Origin: Oscheius sp. JU75
Lineage: Eukaryota > Nematoda > Chromadorea > Rhabditida > Rhabditidae
Length of the DNA stretch: 64,000 nucleotides
Reading direction: 5' to 3'
Assembly (NCBI GenBank): GCA_037178855.1
Contig: JASJZC010000002.1
Location: forward strand, 7,266,501 to 7,330,500
Shown: positions 23,861 through 34,870 of the stretch, piece after piece
Layout: each line of letters begins with the position of its first letter
How positions within the stretch are numbered: position 1 is the first letter of the stretch
Program-made: the position numbers and the translations under genes
Notes under the pieces: model-generated
The model's input: only the letters and a program-made list of their open reading frames with translations
What the model was told of the DNA's origin: nothing
Databases searched by the model: none

Positions 23861-24740
23861 TGTCTTGGAAGCGAAGAGCGCCAACTAACTATAACTCTTT
23901 CTCTCTGCACTATTAGGGTAACTTGTCCTGACAGAACAAGTCTCAGTGCACCTTTATTGAGTTACTCAAAAGTTGTTCAAGCTTGGAATTTTGGTAATTA
24001 ATACAGTATCTAGTTCAAAATGCATAAAAGTCTGTGTGTCTGTCGGAAGCCTTAATTGCCAATTAATTGCCAAAAATATACTCGGGCACGAGTCAATTTT
24101 GAGGCAGCTCAAAGGGGCTGACCGAGACGACCTTTTGAAAAATCTGCTCTAGCCGAAGTACGAAATGGATAAAATAGCAACACTATGAATTATTTTTATG
24201 TTTGATTGTCGAAAAGGATTGTTAATATGGGTTTTCAGTTCGATAGCATCCGCTAAAACGAGCGAAATACGTTGCACTTTTACACTTAGTATCGAGCTGG
24301 CTCGAAAGCTCAACGAGTCGGCTCGAGCCGCCCGAGTACATTGCCAAGTACTTTGTGCGCATACTAATTGCTAGCAAGTCAAGTCACTCCGAGCCAGTTT
24401 CGGAGCTAGCATCTCTGGGAGAACGCTGCTCCTGTCACGGTAGATCGACTGGAACAGCACATTACTGTCGCTTGAATTGACATGACTTGTTCTCCTAGGA
24501 AAGCAGAACAAAGTTTTACTGGAAAAATACCAGCTATTCTCTGAAACTGATATTGTTTCAAAGAAAGAAGGTGAAGGCATGTCCACGGTTCACCGTCAGT
24601 AACTCTGTTTCTGTACCAGTCTCAGACCTTGTCTCAAGTCCTCCTCCTGTCAGATCTTTTGGATAAACCGGTTTATTTTCTGAGCTAAGTACATTCAAAT
24701 CAGACCCGTAACAAAAGAGCACATTTTTTGGACACAGATG
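23861..24740. other. Intergenic region without supported gene
   Basis: This stretch lies between the small membrane-protein gene and the 3' end of the P-glycoprotein gene. It contains a GAGCTGGCTCGAAAGCTC-type imperfect palindrome near 24292-24310 and similar GGCTCGAGCC text at about 24320. No coding exon is supported. Confidence 0.5.
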
Positions 24741-27700
24741 TTAGGCGGCAAGATCCTGACTCTTGACAAGCTTGTAGTATCGTCCCTTCCGCTGCACGAG
24801 CTGCGTGTGAGTGCCACTCTCGCGGACCTTTCCTCCCTCGATGTAGACAATGAGATCCGAGTTTTGGATGGAGGACAGACGATGGGCGATTGTGATGCAG
24901 GTACGGCCCTCTCTGGCTCGATCAAGTGCCTCTTGGACAGCTCGTTCTGACTCGGAATCGAGAGCAGAAGTGGCTTCGTCGAGGAGAAGAATCTTTGGAT
25001 CACGGACCAGAGCTCGAGCAATGGCGATTCTTTGTTTCTGACCACCGGACAGTTGGGTTCCACGCTCTCCAACCTGAATCGTATCCGTTATTGCATTTGA
25101 GACGAGTAACAGTACCTCAGTCTCAATTCCCTGAGGCAGATTGGACAAGAATCTCTTGCAGTTGGCCAGCTCCAAAGCATGTTCAATCTTCTCCATTGGC
25201 ACGTCTCCCAGACCGAAGCAGATGTTGTCCTTGATACTTCCAGCAAAGAGACGTGGCTCCTGACCGACCAATGCCATTTGAGTTCTCAAATGGTTCAGGT
25301 TCAGCTTCTTGATGTCCGTTCCGTCAAATTTCTGGAATGGAAAGTATTTTTTCAATTAAGATTCGGGGATGAGAAATGCGTCCCCGCCCACGGATTAACA
25401 TTTAGAAACACCCTCGGTCAGTCATAGAGATGATTCGCGCCTTCCTGGCTTCTCTCCTTCTCTTCTCGGCTATCCAGGCCGAGGTTCAGTGCTTTTCACC
25501 ACCTTGCTTCGTACTAGAAGTGTGAGTTAATGCAGCGACACATAGAAACAGACAGACAGAGAGAGAGAAACAAGAATACTGATCTTCCCACTAAGAAACC
25601 CCCGTTTCCATGGTATGCGAGGACTCAGAGGCAACAAGAACCGTTTCGACTGGGGACAGTTTACCGACTCTTTAGACAAGCATAATGCTTTGCCCCTACC
25701 CACCGACCCTCCCTAACAGTCATACTCTCAAATAAATCTCACCAATGATCCTCCAGTAGTGTCATAGAATCTCTCCAGCATAGAGATACAGGTAGATTTG
25801 CCTGTTCCCGACGGTCCAACCAAGGCCACCGTCTGTCCCCGAGTCGCCGTGAACTGGAGTCCCTTCATGATGGGCTGCATGGGTCGTTGGGGATATGTGA
25901 AATTGACATCTTCGAAGAGAATGTTCCCGCGGATATCCTGAAACCGTTTCTCATATTAGAGTGTTACGAAAACATACTATTTTCTCTCCTTGGTTCGAAT
26001 CTCCAGTCTTGGGCTTCCGGTAGATCATACTGAAGAGAAGACCGGCAGCTGTCTTGGCCTTGGTGAACTCTGGGAAATAATGAGATGAGGACATGACTCC
26101 TTCCGCGGACAGCATGACTGCTGTGATGGCTCTGAATGCTTCTATCAGACAGATTCAGTGGACAGATTACCGGAAAACCTTGTCAGAAGACTGCATCTCC
26201 TCGTAGATGATGTGGATACCGAGGGCATAGCTGACAGTGACCATCAAATACATGAAGGTCTGGGAGAGGGAAAAGGTCATGGCTTCGAAGATTCCTGAAG
26301 CAGGATTGTGAGCGACAGTGACAGTGACAGTACCTTTCTTGAACTCTCCCCTCTTCTGGTGCTTGCTAGCCATCTCATACTTCTTGTACATCTCCTTAGT
26401 TCTCGTCAACAGCTGGATCGTTCTGACATTCTCAATCACCTCGATCGATGTCTGGAGAGAATTTTCAATTGGTCAAGAAGTCCACATACCTTTCCAGCAT
26501 CGTCATTCTTGATATGCTCGACGGCAATATTCGAAATGATGGTGGCCAAGCCGGTCATTGTCATAAAGATAAGTACGGTTATCCCAGTTCCAAGGATGGC
26601 GACCTAAACCGGTGTGTGAGTTGAAAACCAAAAAACCTTACCTGCCACGAGTTGATGAAGGCAATGATGACACAGGCAAGAATGGCAGCAGCAGCATAGG
26701 TCACTTGCATGGCTCGAGAATCGACGACCGCTTTGATGTTGGGAGCGTCGGCTGCCAATCGAGTGATCAGTTTTCCGGGAGTGTGTTCGGGATTGTCGAA
26801 GTAGCCGGCGTCCTAAACATGGTTTGTCTATCTGTCCCTCTGCCCTTACCTGATGTAGAATGTTGCTGAAGGACTGAACTCGAAATCTAATAGCCAGATT
26901 TTCAGAGACAATTGTGAAGAGTACACTCTGAATTGACATGATTAGATTTGTTGAATGGAAAACGTACACTAAGGATCTGGAAGATCATTAGTCCAAAACC
27001 GACAGAGCAGTGAATGATGACAGACATGGCCAGTCGATGCATCATCTTCCCACCGTAGGGAACATATTCGAAGGCTGTGAAGATATAGGCAAAGAGGAGA
27101 GTCCAGGAGGGCAGATCCATTCCTCGGGCCAGAGCACAGAGGAAGCCGGTGATCATGTAGGTATAGTTGCCCTTGGCATTTTTATAGATGTCCAAAAAGC
27201 CGGCAGTGATTTGGGCGTCCTGGAAGGTATCATTTAGTTGCTAAAAATAGTCTAACACAGGCTCTTCTACTGCCTCATCGTCTGTTCTTCTCGTCTCTCG
27301 GCTACTATTTACTGCTACCAGGACAAAAGTGAGTTGCCCCACAGTACTACTATGGGACAGATAAACAGAGACAATGACTTACCTCATCCATGGTTTTCTT
27401 GACTTCCAGTGCAAAAGCTTCAGCTTCGGAAGCATCTGTTATCGTAGAGACAAAGGTCGGTCTCCTCTGGGAATCGTTAAGAGAAGCATGTCTGATGAAC
27501 TCTTCTCTTCCAGACCTTCTGAGACTGGAAGCTCTGGATGAGTTGGTAAAGGAGACGTCATCACTGAAAGACATGACTAGAGAAACAGAGAGGTAGACTC
27601 ACTCCAAAGAAATCTCTTCCTCATCGTCTTCCTTGAACTGTTGTGCTTTGACCAGTTGGTAGTAGCGTCCTTGGACAGCAACCAACTCATCGTGAGTTCC

Positions 27701-29966
27701 CTGCTCGGCGATCTGTCCCTTCTCAAAGACCACGATCTTGTCGGCATCTCTGACTGTGGAGAGACGATGAGCGATAATGATAGTCGATCGGCCCTTCGAA
27801 GCATTGTTCAGGGCTTCCTGCACGATGCTCTCACTCTGGGCATCCAGAGCGGAAGTAGCCTCATCCAGAAGAAGCACCTTAGGATCTCGGGCCAGAGTTC
27901 TCGCAATAGCCACACGTTGTTTTTGTCCTCCTGATAGCTGGACTCCACCATCTCCGATCATAGTCTCGTAGCCATTGGGCAACTTCATGATGAAGTCGTG
28001 GCAATTGGACATCTTGCAGACATGAACCATCTGTTCTTTCGAGATTGTGGTACATCCCATTCGAAGGTTGGCTTCGACGGTGTCGTTGAAGAGAATGGGC
28101 TCCTGTTGGACGATACCGACAGTGTTTCGGAGCCAGTCAATGTTCAGGTCACGGACGTCGACACCATCCAGGAGGACATTTCCTCCCTCCGGTTCGTAGA
28201 GACGAGTCAATAGACCGACTGAGGTCGACTTTCCACAGCCGGAATGTCCAACAAGGGCTACAGTCTGTCCAGGTTCGATGGTAAGATTCATTCCGTTCAG
28301 AACCTGAAAGTTTAATCAATGTCTCTCTCTCTCTCTCTCTCTCTCACCTTGGCCTCCTTTCTGCTCGGATACCGGAAGTGAACATTCTTGAACTCGACTC
28401 TTCCTTTCACCTTGTCCAGTCGCCTTCCCTTCTCCGAATAGACGTCAATGTGAGGGACCTAAAACAGTTTTGCAGTTTTTTTTATGAATAAGGTCTACTC
28501 TATCAATGGTCTGGTAGATTGTCGCAGCGGCAACTCTAGCATTCAACAGCACCATCAAATGAGGAGAGATGAGTCCCATAAAGTAAGCGCCGAGGAGCAT
28601 GGACATGACGACGATAAAGACATCTCCGGGCTGGGCAATGATTCCAACTTTCAACAGATAGCCACCGTAGAGAGCTCCGCAGCCCATGAAGGCGAACAGG
28701 ATGAAATAGAAAAGACCGCCGAAGAAACCACTCCAGAAGCCCTTCCAGATCGCAAAGACTTTTCCCTTCTCAAGCTCAGCTTGGTACCTAAACAAACTTT
28801 CACTGCCTCTGTCAATATCTTACCTTGTGACCATGGTGTCCTGTCCATTGAAGGCCTGGACTGTCCTCACTCCCATGAGAGACTCTTCAGCAATGGCACC
28901 GGCTTTTCCGACTCCGTCCAGCTCGGCATTGGTCGTGGAGGTCATCTTCCTGGCCATCAAAGACATACAGATACAGCAGGCTGGAGCCACCCCAAGCATC
29001 ATCAGGGCTAGCCTCCATTCGTAAACGAAACTGATGATGATGGCAGCAATCATCATACTGAAACCGCCGAGGAGAACTCCGAGCTTATCTCCGATTCCTT
29101 CACGAATACGTTCCATGTTGCTGAAAATTTGATAGTTGGGAGTCTGTTAATTATGACCCTCTGTACTTTGTTTGTAAAAGCTCTTTGTTTCTTTGCCACT
29201 TTGTCTCTCTTTCTCTCTTTCTATCTCTCTCTGTCTCTCCGACTCACTCATTAAGCTTGGTGGTTAAGGCTCCCGAGTGGTTCTTATCAAACCAGCCGGC
29301 GTTCTGTCTCAAGATCGACCAGACATACATGTGTCTGGTTTTGGCAATGATCCTGGTACACACTTGGTGGAAGCACATGTACTAAAATGATAAGTTTTTT
29401 GGTAGTTCTAAAGCCAAACCTGTACAAAGTTTGTGAAGAGTACGAAGACATAGATTCCGAGAAAAATATATACACACTCGTAGCCTTCTCTTCTGAATTC
29501 GGGACTGGTTGGTGCGTAAACGAGAAGGACATTGGTAATGCGTCCAGAAACCAGAGCTAGGATTGGCTGGGAGACGCCACCGATCACGGCACAAAGACAG
29601 CCGATTAGGAGGAGGATGACATCGAATTTTGTGGCGTAGCGGAACTGAAAAACAGTTTGGAAACAGAGAGACAGAGGGATAGAGAGGTAGGGAGAGAGAC
29701 ACTTACCAGTCCAACAAGAGAGACGGGCTCTGCTTCCAGTTCCTGGTCGGCCAAATCACCTCTGAACAACTTTTGTTCATAACATTCTAGATCCAATACC
29801 TGCACAAGATGACATTCAAAAACTTCTCTAGCTTCGAATACTGATAAGTGGCTTTCGTAGGTTCGTCGTCGGGATCAGTCGGGTACTCGGGCAAGGGTAA
29901 GGCTGTCTCCTTGCCCTCTTTTGCGGGAGGATTCTCCCGTCGTAAAGATGGCTCCCGAGGAGCCAT
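24741..29966 (-). CDS. P-glycoprotein, full-length ABCB-type transporter
   Basis: Two homologous halves are present, each a six-helix membrane domain plus an ATP-binding domain. Half 1 begins [20 protein letters not shown] with membrane exons ([40 protein letters not shown]). Its ATPase has Walker [11 protein letters not shown]-loop QQEPILF, signature LSGGQKQR and Walker [13 protein letters not shown] (about 27.60-28.31 kb). A phosphosite-like linker follows ([14 protein letters not shown]). Half 2 has helices such as [20 protein letters not shown] and a second ATPase with [23 protein letters not shown] and [12 protein letters not shown], ending LVKSQDLAA. Both ATP sites are intact. P-glycoproteins export lipophilic compounds at the plasma membrane; in nematodes they are linked to xenobiotic and ivermectin tolerance. 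The gene has many small introns; one holds a nested gene on the opposite strand. Which pgp paralogue this is cannot be decided. Confidence 0.96.
25430..25716 (+). CDS. Small secreted peptide precursor nested in a P-glycoprotein intron
   Basis: Exon 1 encodes a signal peptide ([20 protein letters not shown]) followed by [17 protein letters not shown] donor and CCCACTAAG acceptor, both with good context, join in phase to a second exon reading [20 protein letters not shown] and ending LPLPTDPP with TAA at 25714-25716. The precursor is about 70 residues. The Cys-x4-Cys pair and the RG/RF-rich segment resemble neuropeptide-like or other small secreted precursors. No dibasic-flanked repeats are visible, so the mature product is unclear. 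The gene sits wholly inside one intron of the pgp gene, on the opposite strand. I do not recognise the family. Confidence 0.6.
28319..28346. repeat. (CT)n microsatellite in a P-glycoprotein intron
   Basis: A run of about 14 CT dinucleotides lies in the intron just before the first ATPase exon; the pgp sense strand therefore carries GA. Confidence 0.9.
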
Positions 29967-30925
29967 CGCTCTTTGTGACTCTAAAAAATGGAAACTTCAA
30001 AATGAATCGGGAAGAGATATTTGAACGGAGCAGTGACAGTAAAATCGCGATACAGGAGATCGTCTCGAGGGGTTAAATAGGTATGCCAATGTCAAACAAG
30101 CTGGGAGGCGGTTCAGAGCAACGCGACCGCCGTGTCGCCTGTGCTTTTCGTGTCGGCCGTGACTGTTTATTGCTCCGTCGGGGAGCAATTCCCAGGAGGA
30201 AAAACGGACAGGGGGAGACGAGACGATAAGCCTGTGGTTACAGTGGGCAGATGCAATATTGGGCAATTCAGGGACATACATCAGAGAGCCTGTCTCTGTT
30301 TTTTCAGCCTTATACTCTCCTGTTACTTCCATCCTCGGCACAAACCTATTCCTTCCCAATCTTTACGACCTCAAGCAAACCCCAAAAACTTCTGAACAGC
30401 CTGATTCTTCCGGAAGACTGTCTGATAAGACACAAGGAATACACTGTGACATAGAGGCCAAAAACTTTCCACCGAGGTACTCAAACATAACGACTGACAA
30501 TGGCAGAGCGCTACTGACTCTATGTATTTGCTCGAACCATTACGTCCCTCTGTGTCGAGGCTGATCTTTGAGAACGGGGTTTGATGAGTTGCTCAAATAC
30601 GAATCTCCAGTGAGAAATTGAGATCAAATCAGTCTAAACAGTGCAAACTTATGCTGATCCCGTGGAGCAGCTGCTCCTTTTCCGAGGAGAAACAGTCATC
30701 TTTCTTCAGGGAGTGACATATTCTTATAGCGCCCGATTTTCCATTAAGGTCAGCTGTTCGATCTCGTTGTTTAAACCTCTTGTCAGTCCAGCTGAGCCCT
30801 CTGTCTCCTTGTTCCTCTGTCTCACTGTCTATATGTCTCTTTGTTTACTTGGTTCTCTGTCTCTCTGCCCTCTGTCTTATCCTCTACTCTCTTTCTCAGC
30901 TTGCCTGTCGAACAGTTTAGACTCA
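29967..30925. other. Divergent promoter region
   Basis: This interval lies between the starts of the P-glycoprotein (minus) and the 4-pass protein (plus), with a GGCGGTTCAGAGCAACGCGA-type GC-richer stretch near 30.1 kb. CTCTGT runs near 30.8-30.9 kb lead to the plus-strand gene. Open frames here are short and mutually overlapping; none is supported. Confidence 0.5.
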
Positions 30926-31608
30926 ATGGAAGCTTTGATAGAAGAGTTTAACCACGATCACATGAAGTACAAATGCGAGATATGCTGTTTTGGCAAAGCC
31001 CATGTCATGGTAGCAGTTTATCATTCTTGAAAATTTAACCTGATTCAGACTGCTGCCGGCGGAGTGGGTATTTACAAACTGGGTAGATCGATTGGGCTGC
31101 TTTACGATATTGTTATAACTGTATACCAGTTGCGCCATGGCAGGTTAGAGAATATTATCGAGCTACTGCTTATCCTCACCCCTGTGCTCCTTGATATGAT
31201 CTGCCTCGTCTTCCTGTTCATGGCTATCAAGAGACTGAATCGCCGCTTCTTGTTGATTTTCCTGATTGGTACAGGATTACAGACTCTTTTGTTGACAGTT
31301 CTTATCACAATACTATGGGTGACTCTGCCAGAAACATTGACGAGATCCTATAACTTTTTTGAGAGAGACGAAGTGATCGGTATTGTCCTTCTTCTACATA
31401 AACTGAATCAAATCTTTTAGAGGTTGCCCATGTAGTGTATCAGTCAATTTTTGTAGCAGCTCAATACTGGTTCTTCTATATCGTCTTCCGCTGTTACATG
31501 TATCTGCAAGACTACGAAAGATTCCGTCTCCATACGGATACTGTTGTTGTGGTTGAAGCCCCTATACTTATCGAAACTCCACTTACGCTCCAAGCGGAGC
31601 GATCCTGA
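30926..31608 (+). CDS. Four-pass membrane protein, nematode LAPTM-like architecture
   Basis: Exon 1 (30926 to about 31009) reads MEALIEEFNHDHMKYKCEIC and CFGKAHVM. Exon 2 gives helices GRSIGLLYDIVITVYQL, LLLILTPVLLDMICLVFLFM and FLLIFLIGTGLQTLLLTVLI. After a 42-base intron, exon 3 has AHVVYQSIFVAAQYWFFYIV and a cytoplasmic tail (YMYLQDYERFRLHTDTVVVV) ending LQAERS and TGA at 31606-31608. Four helices with a Cys-rich juxtamembrane start and a short tail resemble LAPTM-type lysosomal proteins, but similarity is only architectural. The DNA around the stop codon is repeated near 12.5 kb. Confidence 0.75.
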
Positions 31609-31690
31609 GCACTTTTTGCATTTTAGACTGTTTGCTTTCTTCATACTCGTCTTGTCAACTCTAATCTGGGCTAACACATGACAAAAAAAA
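31592..31690 (+). repeat. Segment duplicated (inverted) near 12.5 kb
   Basis: It covers the last codons and 3' flank of the four-pass gene, from GCGGAGCGATCC through CATACTCGTCTTGTCAACTC, and matches the minus strand of 12485-12605. Confidence 0.6.
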
Positions 31691-32421
31691 GGCCACACAT
31701 TTGACAAGTATTATCCCAGAATAGAGTAGACATGTGTAACAGACGTCTTTTGCAAACTGTAAAGGTAGGTTGAAACTTTTCTGTCATGATAAGTCACCCT
31801 AAGAGCCCAGAGAGTCGTCAGTTGGCGCTTTTTTTACATTGTTATCCAGGTTAACTCTAATTTATTTTTGTTTGTGTCTTTAAATTCTCTTCGGCAATAG
31901 TGAACAAGATTTGCTATGAATATATTCATTTTTCACTGAGAATTAGTCATAGAAAGGGTCACGACTCCATTCTTGGACAAACAGGTTAATCAAAGAACTA
32001 ATCTATCACCTCTATCTCTACCTCTCTCTCTTACCTGTTTCTATCTTCTAAATAAACTGTTGTTGACGTCGTTTGTTTCTCGAATGTGTTTGCTGCTTGC
32101 TCTAGTTTGCAAGATTAAAAAATGAGAATTCCCTACTTATTTCAGAGCTCCCTACTGATTTTAGAGTCCCCTAGGTTAGTCCAGAGCCACTGTATACTGT
32201 ATACAATTTACGGTCTACAGTCCCTTATCCCTTATTCCTTTTCTACTGTTTCCTATCTCTGTGTCGGTCAACTATCAACTGTCCACTATTGTTGTCGGTG
32301 GAAGGAATAAGGGCAAAAAGACAGAGATCGACTGATTGCTGGTCTCTGGGCACAGATACGTGTAGACTCTAGCCAGCCTGCTTGTTTTGTCAGCATTGCC
32401 CACCTTAGATCAATTGGTACC
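31609..32421. other. Intergenic region without supported gene
   Basis: AT-rich. It contains CTCTCTCTTACCTG-type text near 32.0 kb and repeats of AGAGTCCC/AGAGCTCC near 32.14-32.18 kb. No coding exon is supported. Confidence 0.5.
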
Positions 32422-33770
32422 ATGCTGTGGAGGTTTTTCTGGCTCGGCCTCTTCTCAGTCCTTCTTATTTGGTTATATCATGCTTTGTAAGTTTAACACA
32501 TTCAAACGGAAAATTTTTTCTAGAAATTCGCTTGGTTTGAACAAGCAAGTCTTTAATCATAGGCCAGGGCTGTGTAGGCATCTCAAAGGAATTGGTTGGT
32601 TGTCTTCATCTCAGATCTTTGAGAAATACTTAAGAGTACGGATCGGAAGATGTGATTCTGGTGGAAAGTAAGGGACTGGTCTTTATTTCCTCCGGTGTGA
32701 TGCACATGATGAAGAGGGCTCCGGATATTAAAGGCAAAATCTTCCTGTACGACTTCAATCAGCCGGAAAATGATCCAATCGACCTGCCGGTTGTGGGAAT
32801 GGATCGGGTGAGAGAGACAGAGAGACAGAGAGACTCCGATCCCAGTTCAGAAAGACTTCTACCCTCATGGAATGAGTCATTGGCTGATCGGAGACAAGAT
32901 TCGTCTCTTTGTGATCTCTCACACTCACCCAGAATTCAAACACTCTGTAGAAATCTTCGATTACGACGAAAAGAAAAAACAGTTGGTCCATGTAAAATCG
33001 GTCAAAGACGCCAAGTTCGTCCGGTAGGAAAGCCGTAGGCCCTTTATGTTTCTGTTCCAGTCCAAACGACATTCTTGCCCTGTCAGAGGACCAATTCATC
33101 TTGACTAATAGCGGTGTCGCCCAATCTCCTTTCCTTGACATGCTGGAAGTTTTGTCCTTCTATCGAGGCGGCAGTTTGACATACTTTGACGGCAGCAAGG
33201 GACACTTCCTGCTCCAGGGACTCCTTTCTCCCAATGGAATCGCTCTGGACAAAGACAGGAAGCATCTGATAGTCTCCTTCGCTTTTGAGAGTACTCTCAG
33301 AGTCTACGACATCAGTTCAGACTACCATACCTTGAGAGAGATCAGCAAGATAAATCTGTCAACGATGCTCGACAATTTGTTCGTGGACAATGACCATGTC
33401 ATCTGGGTGGTGAGTTCTATCCATTGTCACTGTCACTATCTCTGTTACTGTCACCTTCACTGTCTCTATCACTGTCACTTTCAGGGAGCTCACCCAATTG
33501 GCTACCAGGTAGTTAGTCACTTGTCTGACATCGACAATCCCAAGACCTACGCTCCATCACAGGCACCAGTCCTATTTTTGTGGAAAAAAGAATGTTTAGG
33601 TTCTCCGAATTGAGTACAGCTCGGACTGGAAGAGTGCTGATGTCAGTGAAGTGCTGGCAGATGACGGTCAGTTTCTGTCCGCTAGCTCAGCTGCTGTTCA
33701 TTGGAAAGGCAAGCTGGTTGTCGGAACCGTTGGGAGAAAAGCCGCCGTCTGCGAGATTCGAGCTTTTTAA
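32422..33770 (+). CDS. Paraoxonase/MEC-6-like protein
   Basis: The start is a single signal-anchor helix (MLWRFFWLGLFSVLLIWLYH). The beta-propeller follows: CRHLKGIEYGSEDVILVESK, GLVFISSGVMH, KDFYPHGMSHWLIGDKIRLF, SHTHPEFKHSVEIFDYDEKK, then VRPNDILALSEDQFILTNSG. YLSPNGIAL-like text (LLSPNGIALDKDRKHLIVSF) and a C-terminal SASSAAVHWKGKLVVGTVGR end with AVCEIRAF and TAA at 33768-33770. The GSEDI...FISSG, PNDI and SPNGI motifs define the paraoxonase family, in which nematode members such as MEC-6 and POML-1 are ER-anchored chaperones for DEG/ENaC channels. Most introns are about 40 bases; one carries a CACTGTCACTAT repeat near 33.42-33.48 kb. Whether it is an enzyme or chaperone is not shown by sequence. 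Confidence 0.9.
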
Positions 33771-34870
33771 TAAAATGTAACGCCACCCTGATCGTAGCCT
33801 TTCCATAAGTTCGTTGTTCTTTATTTCCTTCCTGCATATTTGAATTCCCGCCCATAAGCAGCATTGCGTACCTATTCTCAGGCTCACGCCATTTTTGTCC
33901 TCCCCGGTTTTTGGTCTCCTCATTGCAAGTTTGCTGATCTCAGAATCGGAGATTGTTGATTTATTCTGTGGAATATTTGTTTTCGTTTCTAGTAAAAATT
34001 GAATCTAAAGAAACATGTCCTTTATTCCAGTCCGAGCGCAGGCCCAATAAACTCGTGTTCTTCCTCGAGAGAAGAAAAACTTCGAACGAGGCTTCTCTAG
34101 TTTCGAAACTCCTATACCCAGGAGAAAAATAGTAGGTGGGAGAGCTCCTGGCTGTAGCGGCCAAGATGGTCAGCTGAACGAATTTGGCAGTGTTGAAGAG
34201 GGGCATAAGGACGGCCACAATCAGAAGAGTCCACTTTTGACGAGCCTAAAGTTTTGAACTGTTTCTGATAGGATAGAGGGTTAGATTGACCGAGATGTTG
34301 ATCATGGCGAAAAGAGTTAAACTGACTTTAGTACTGGAGTTTGTCCTGTCATGGCAAGCCAGCCTTGATTACAGTACAAACTTTGTAGTGCTTTTTCTAG
34401 TGCAGTATTCTATTTTCCAATTTGCTTTTTCTTCGGCCACCTACCGAAGTATTACCGAAAACGGAAAGCAGCTAAATAAAACATTGTTTGAATTGCGCGG
34501 GCTATCAGTAGTACGATGAGAGACCATTGGCGATTCAAATTTAGGTGCAATATCTGAACAACTTAAAATTCTTTCAAGAAATCTCTTCATTTCGACATCT
34601 AATCTACAACTTTTCTAAATGTTAAACTTTGTTGTATTCCACCTGGATAACAATGTAAATAAACTATTCATCGCATAAAAATAGTTCTTTGACCAATGTG
34701 GTTCCCCTCCAGCTGTTATCTCAATCATTTCCTCGTAAACGCGCCCTGTTCTATCAAGGGAGCGATTTTAAAACATTTTTCACTGCTATGTCTAGTCTCT
34801 AATGATATTTAGCCATGCAAGTAAGCTATTTTCCCTCTAAAAACTCATATTTTCCTATTTCCAGGCAGCA
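33771..34870. other. Intergenic region with weak membrane-protein exon candidates
   Basis: On the minus strand, 33961-34260 contains a hydrophobic stretch (WTLLIVAVLMPLFNTAKFVQ) that joins in phase across a possible 45-base intron to MINIS, but neither end can be completed. On the plus strand, a 70-odd-codon open frame (about 34298-34519, YRSITENGKQLNKTLFELRG) looks receptor-like but stands alone. They may be remains of a serpentine-receptor gene. Confidence 0.3.
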
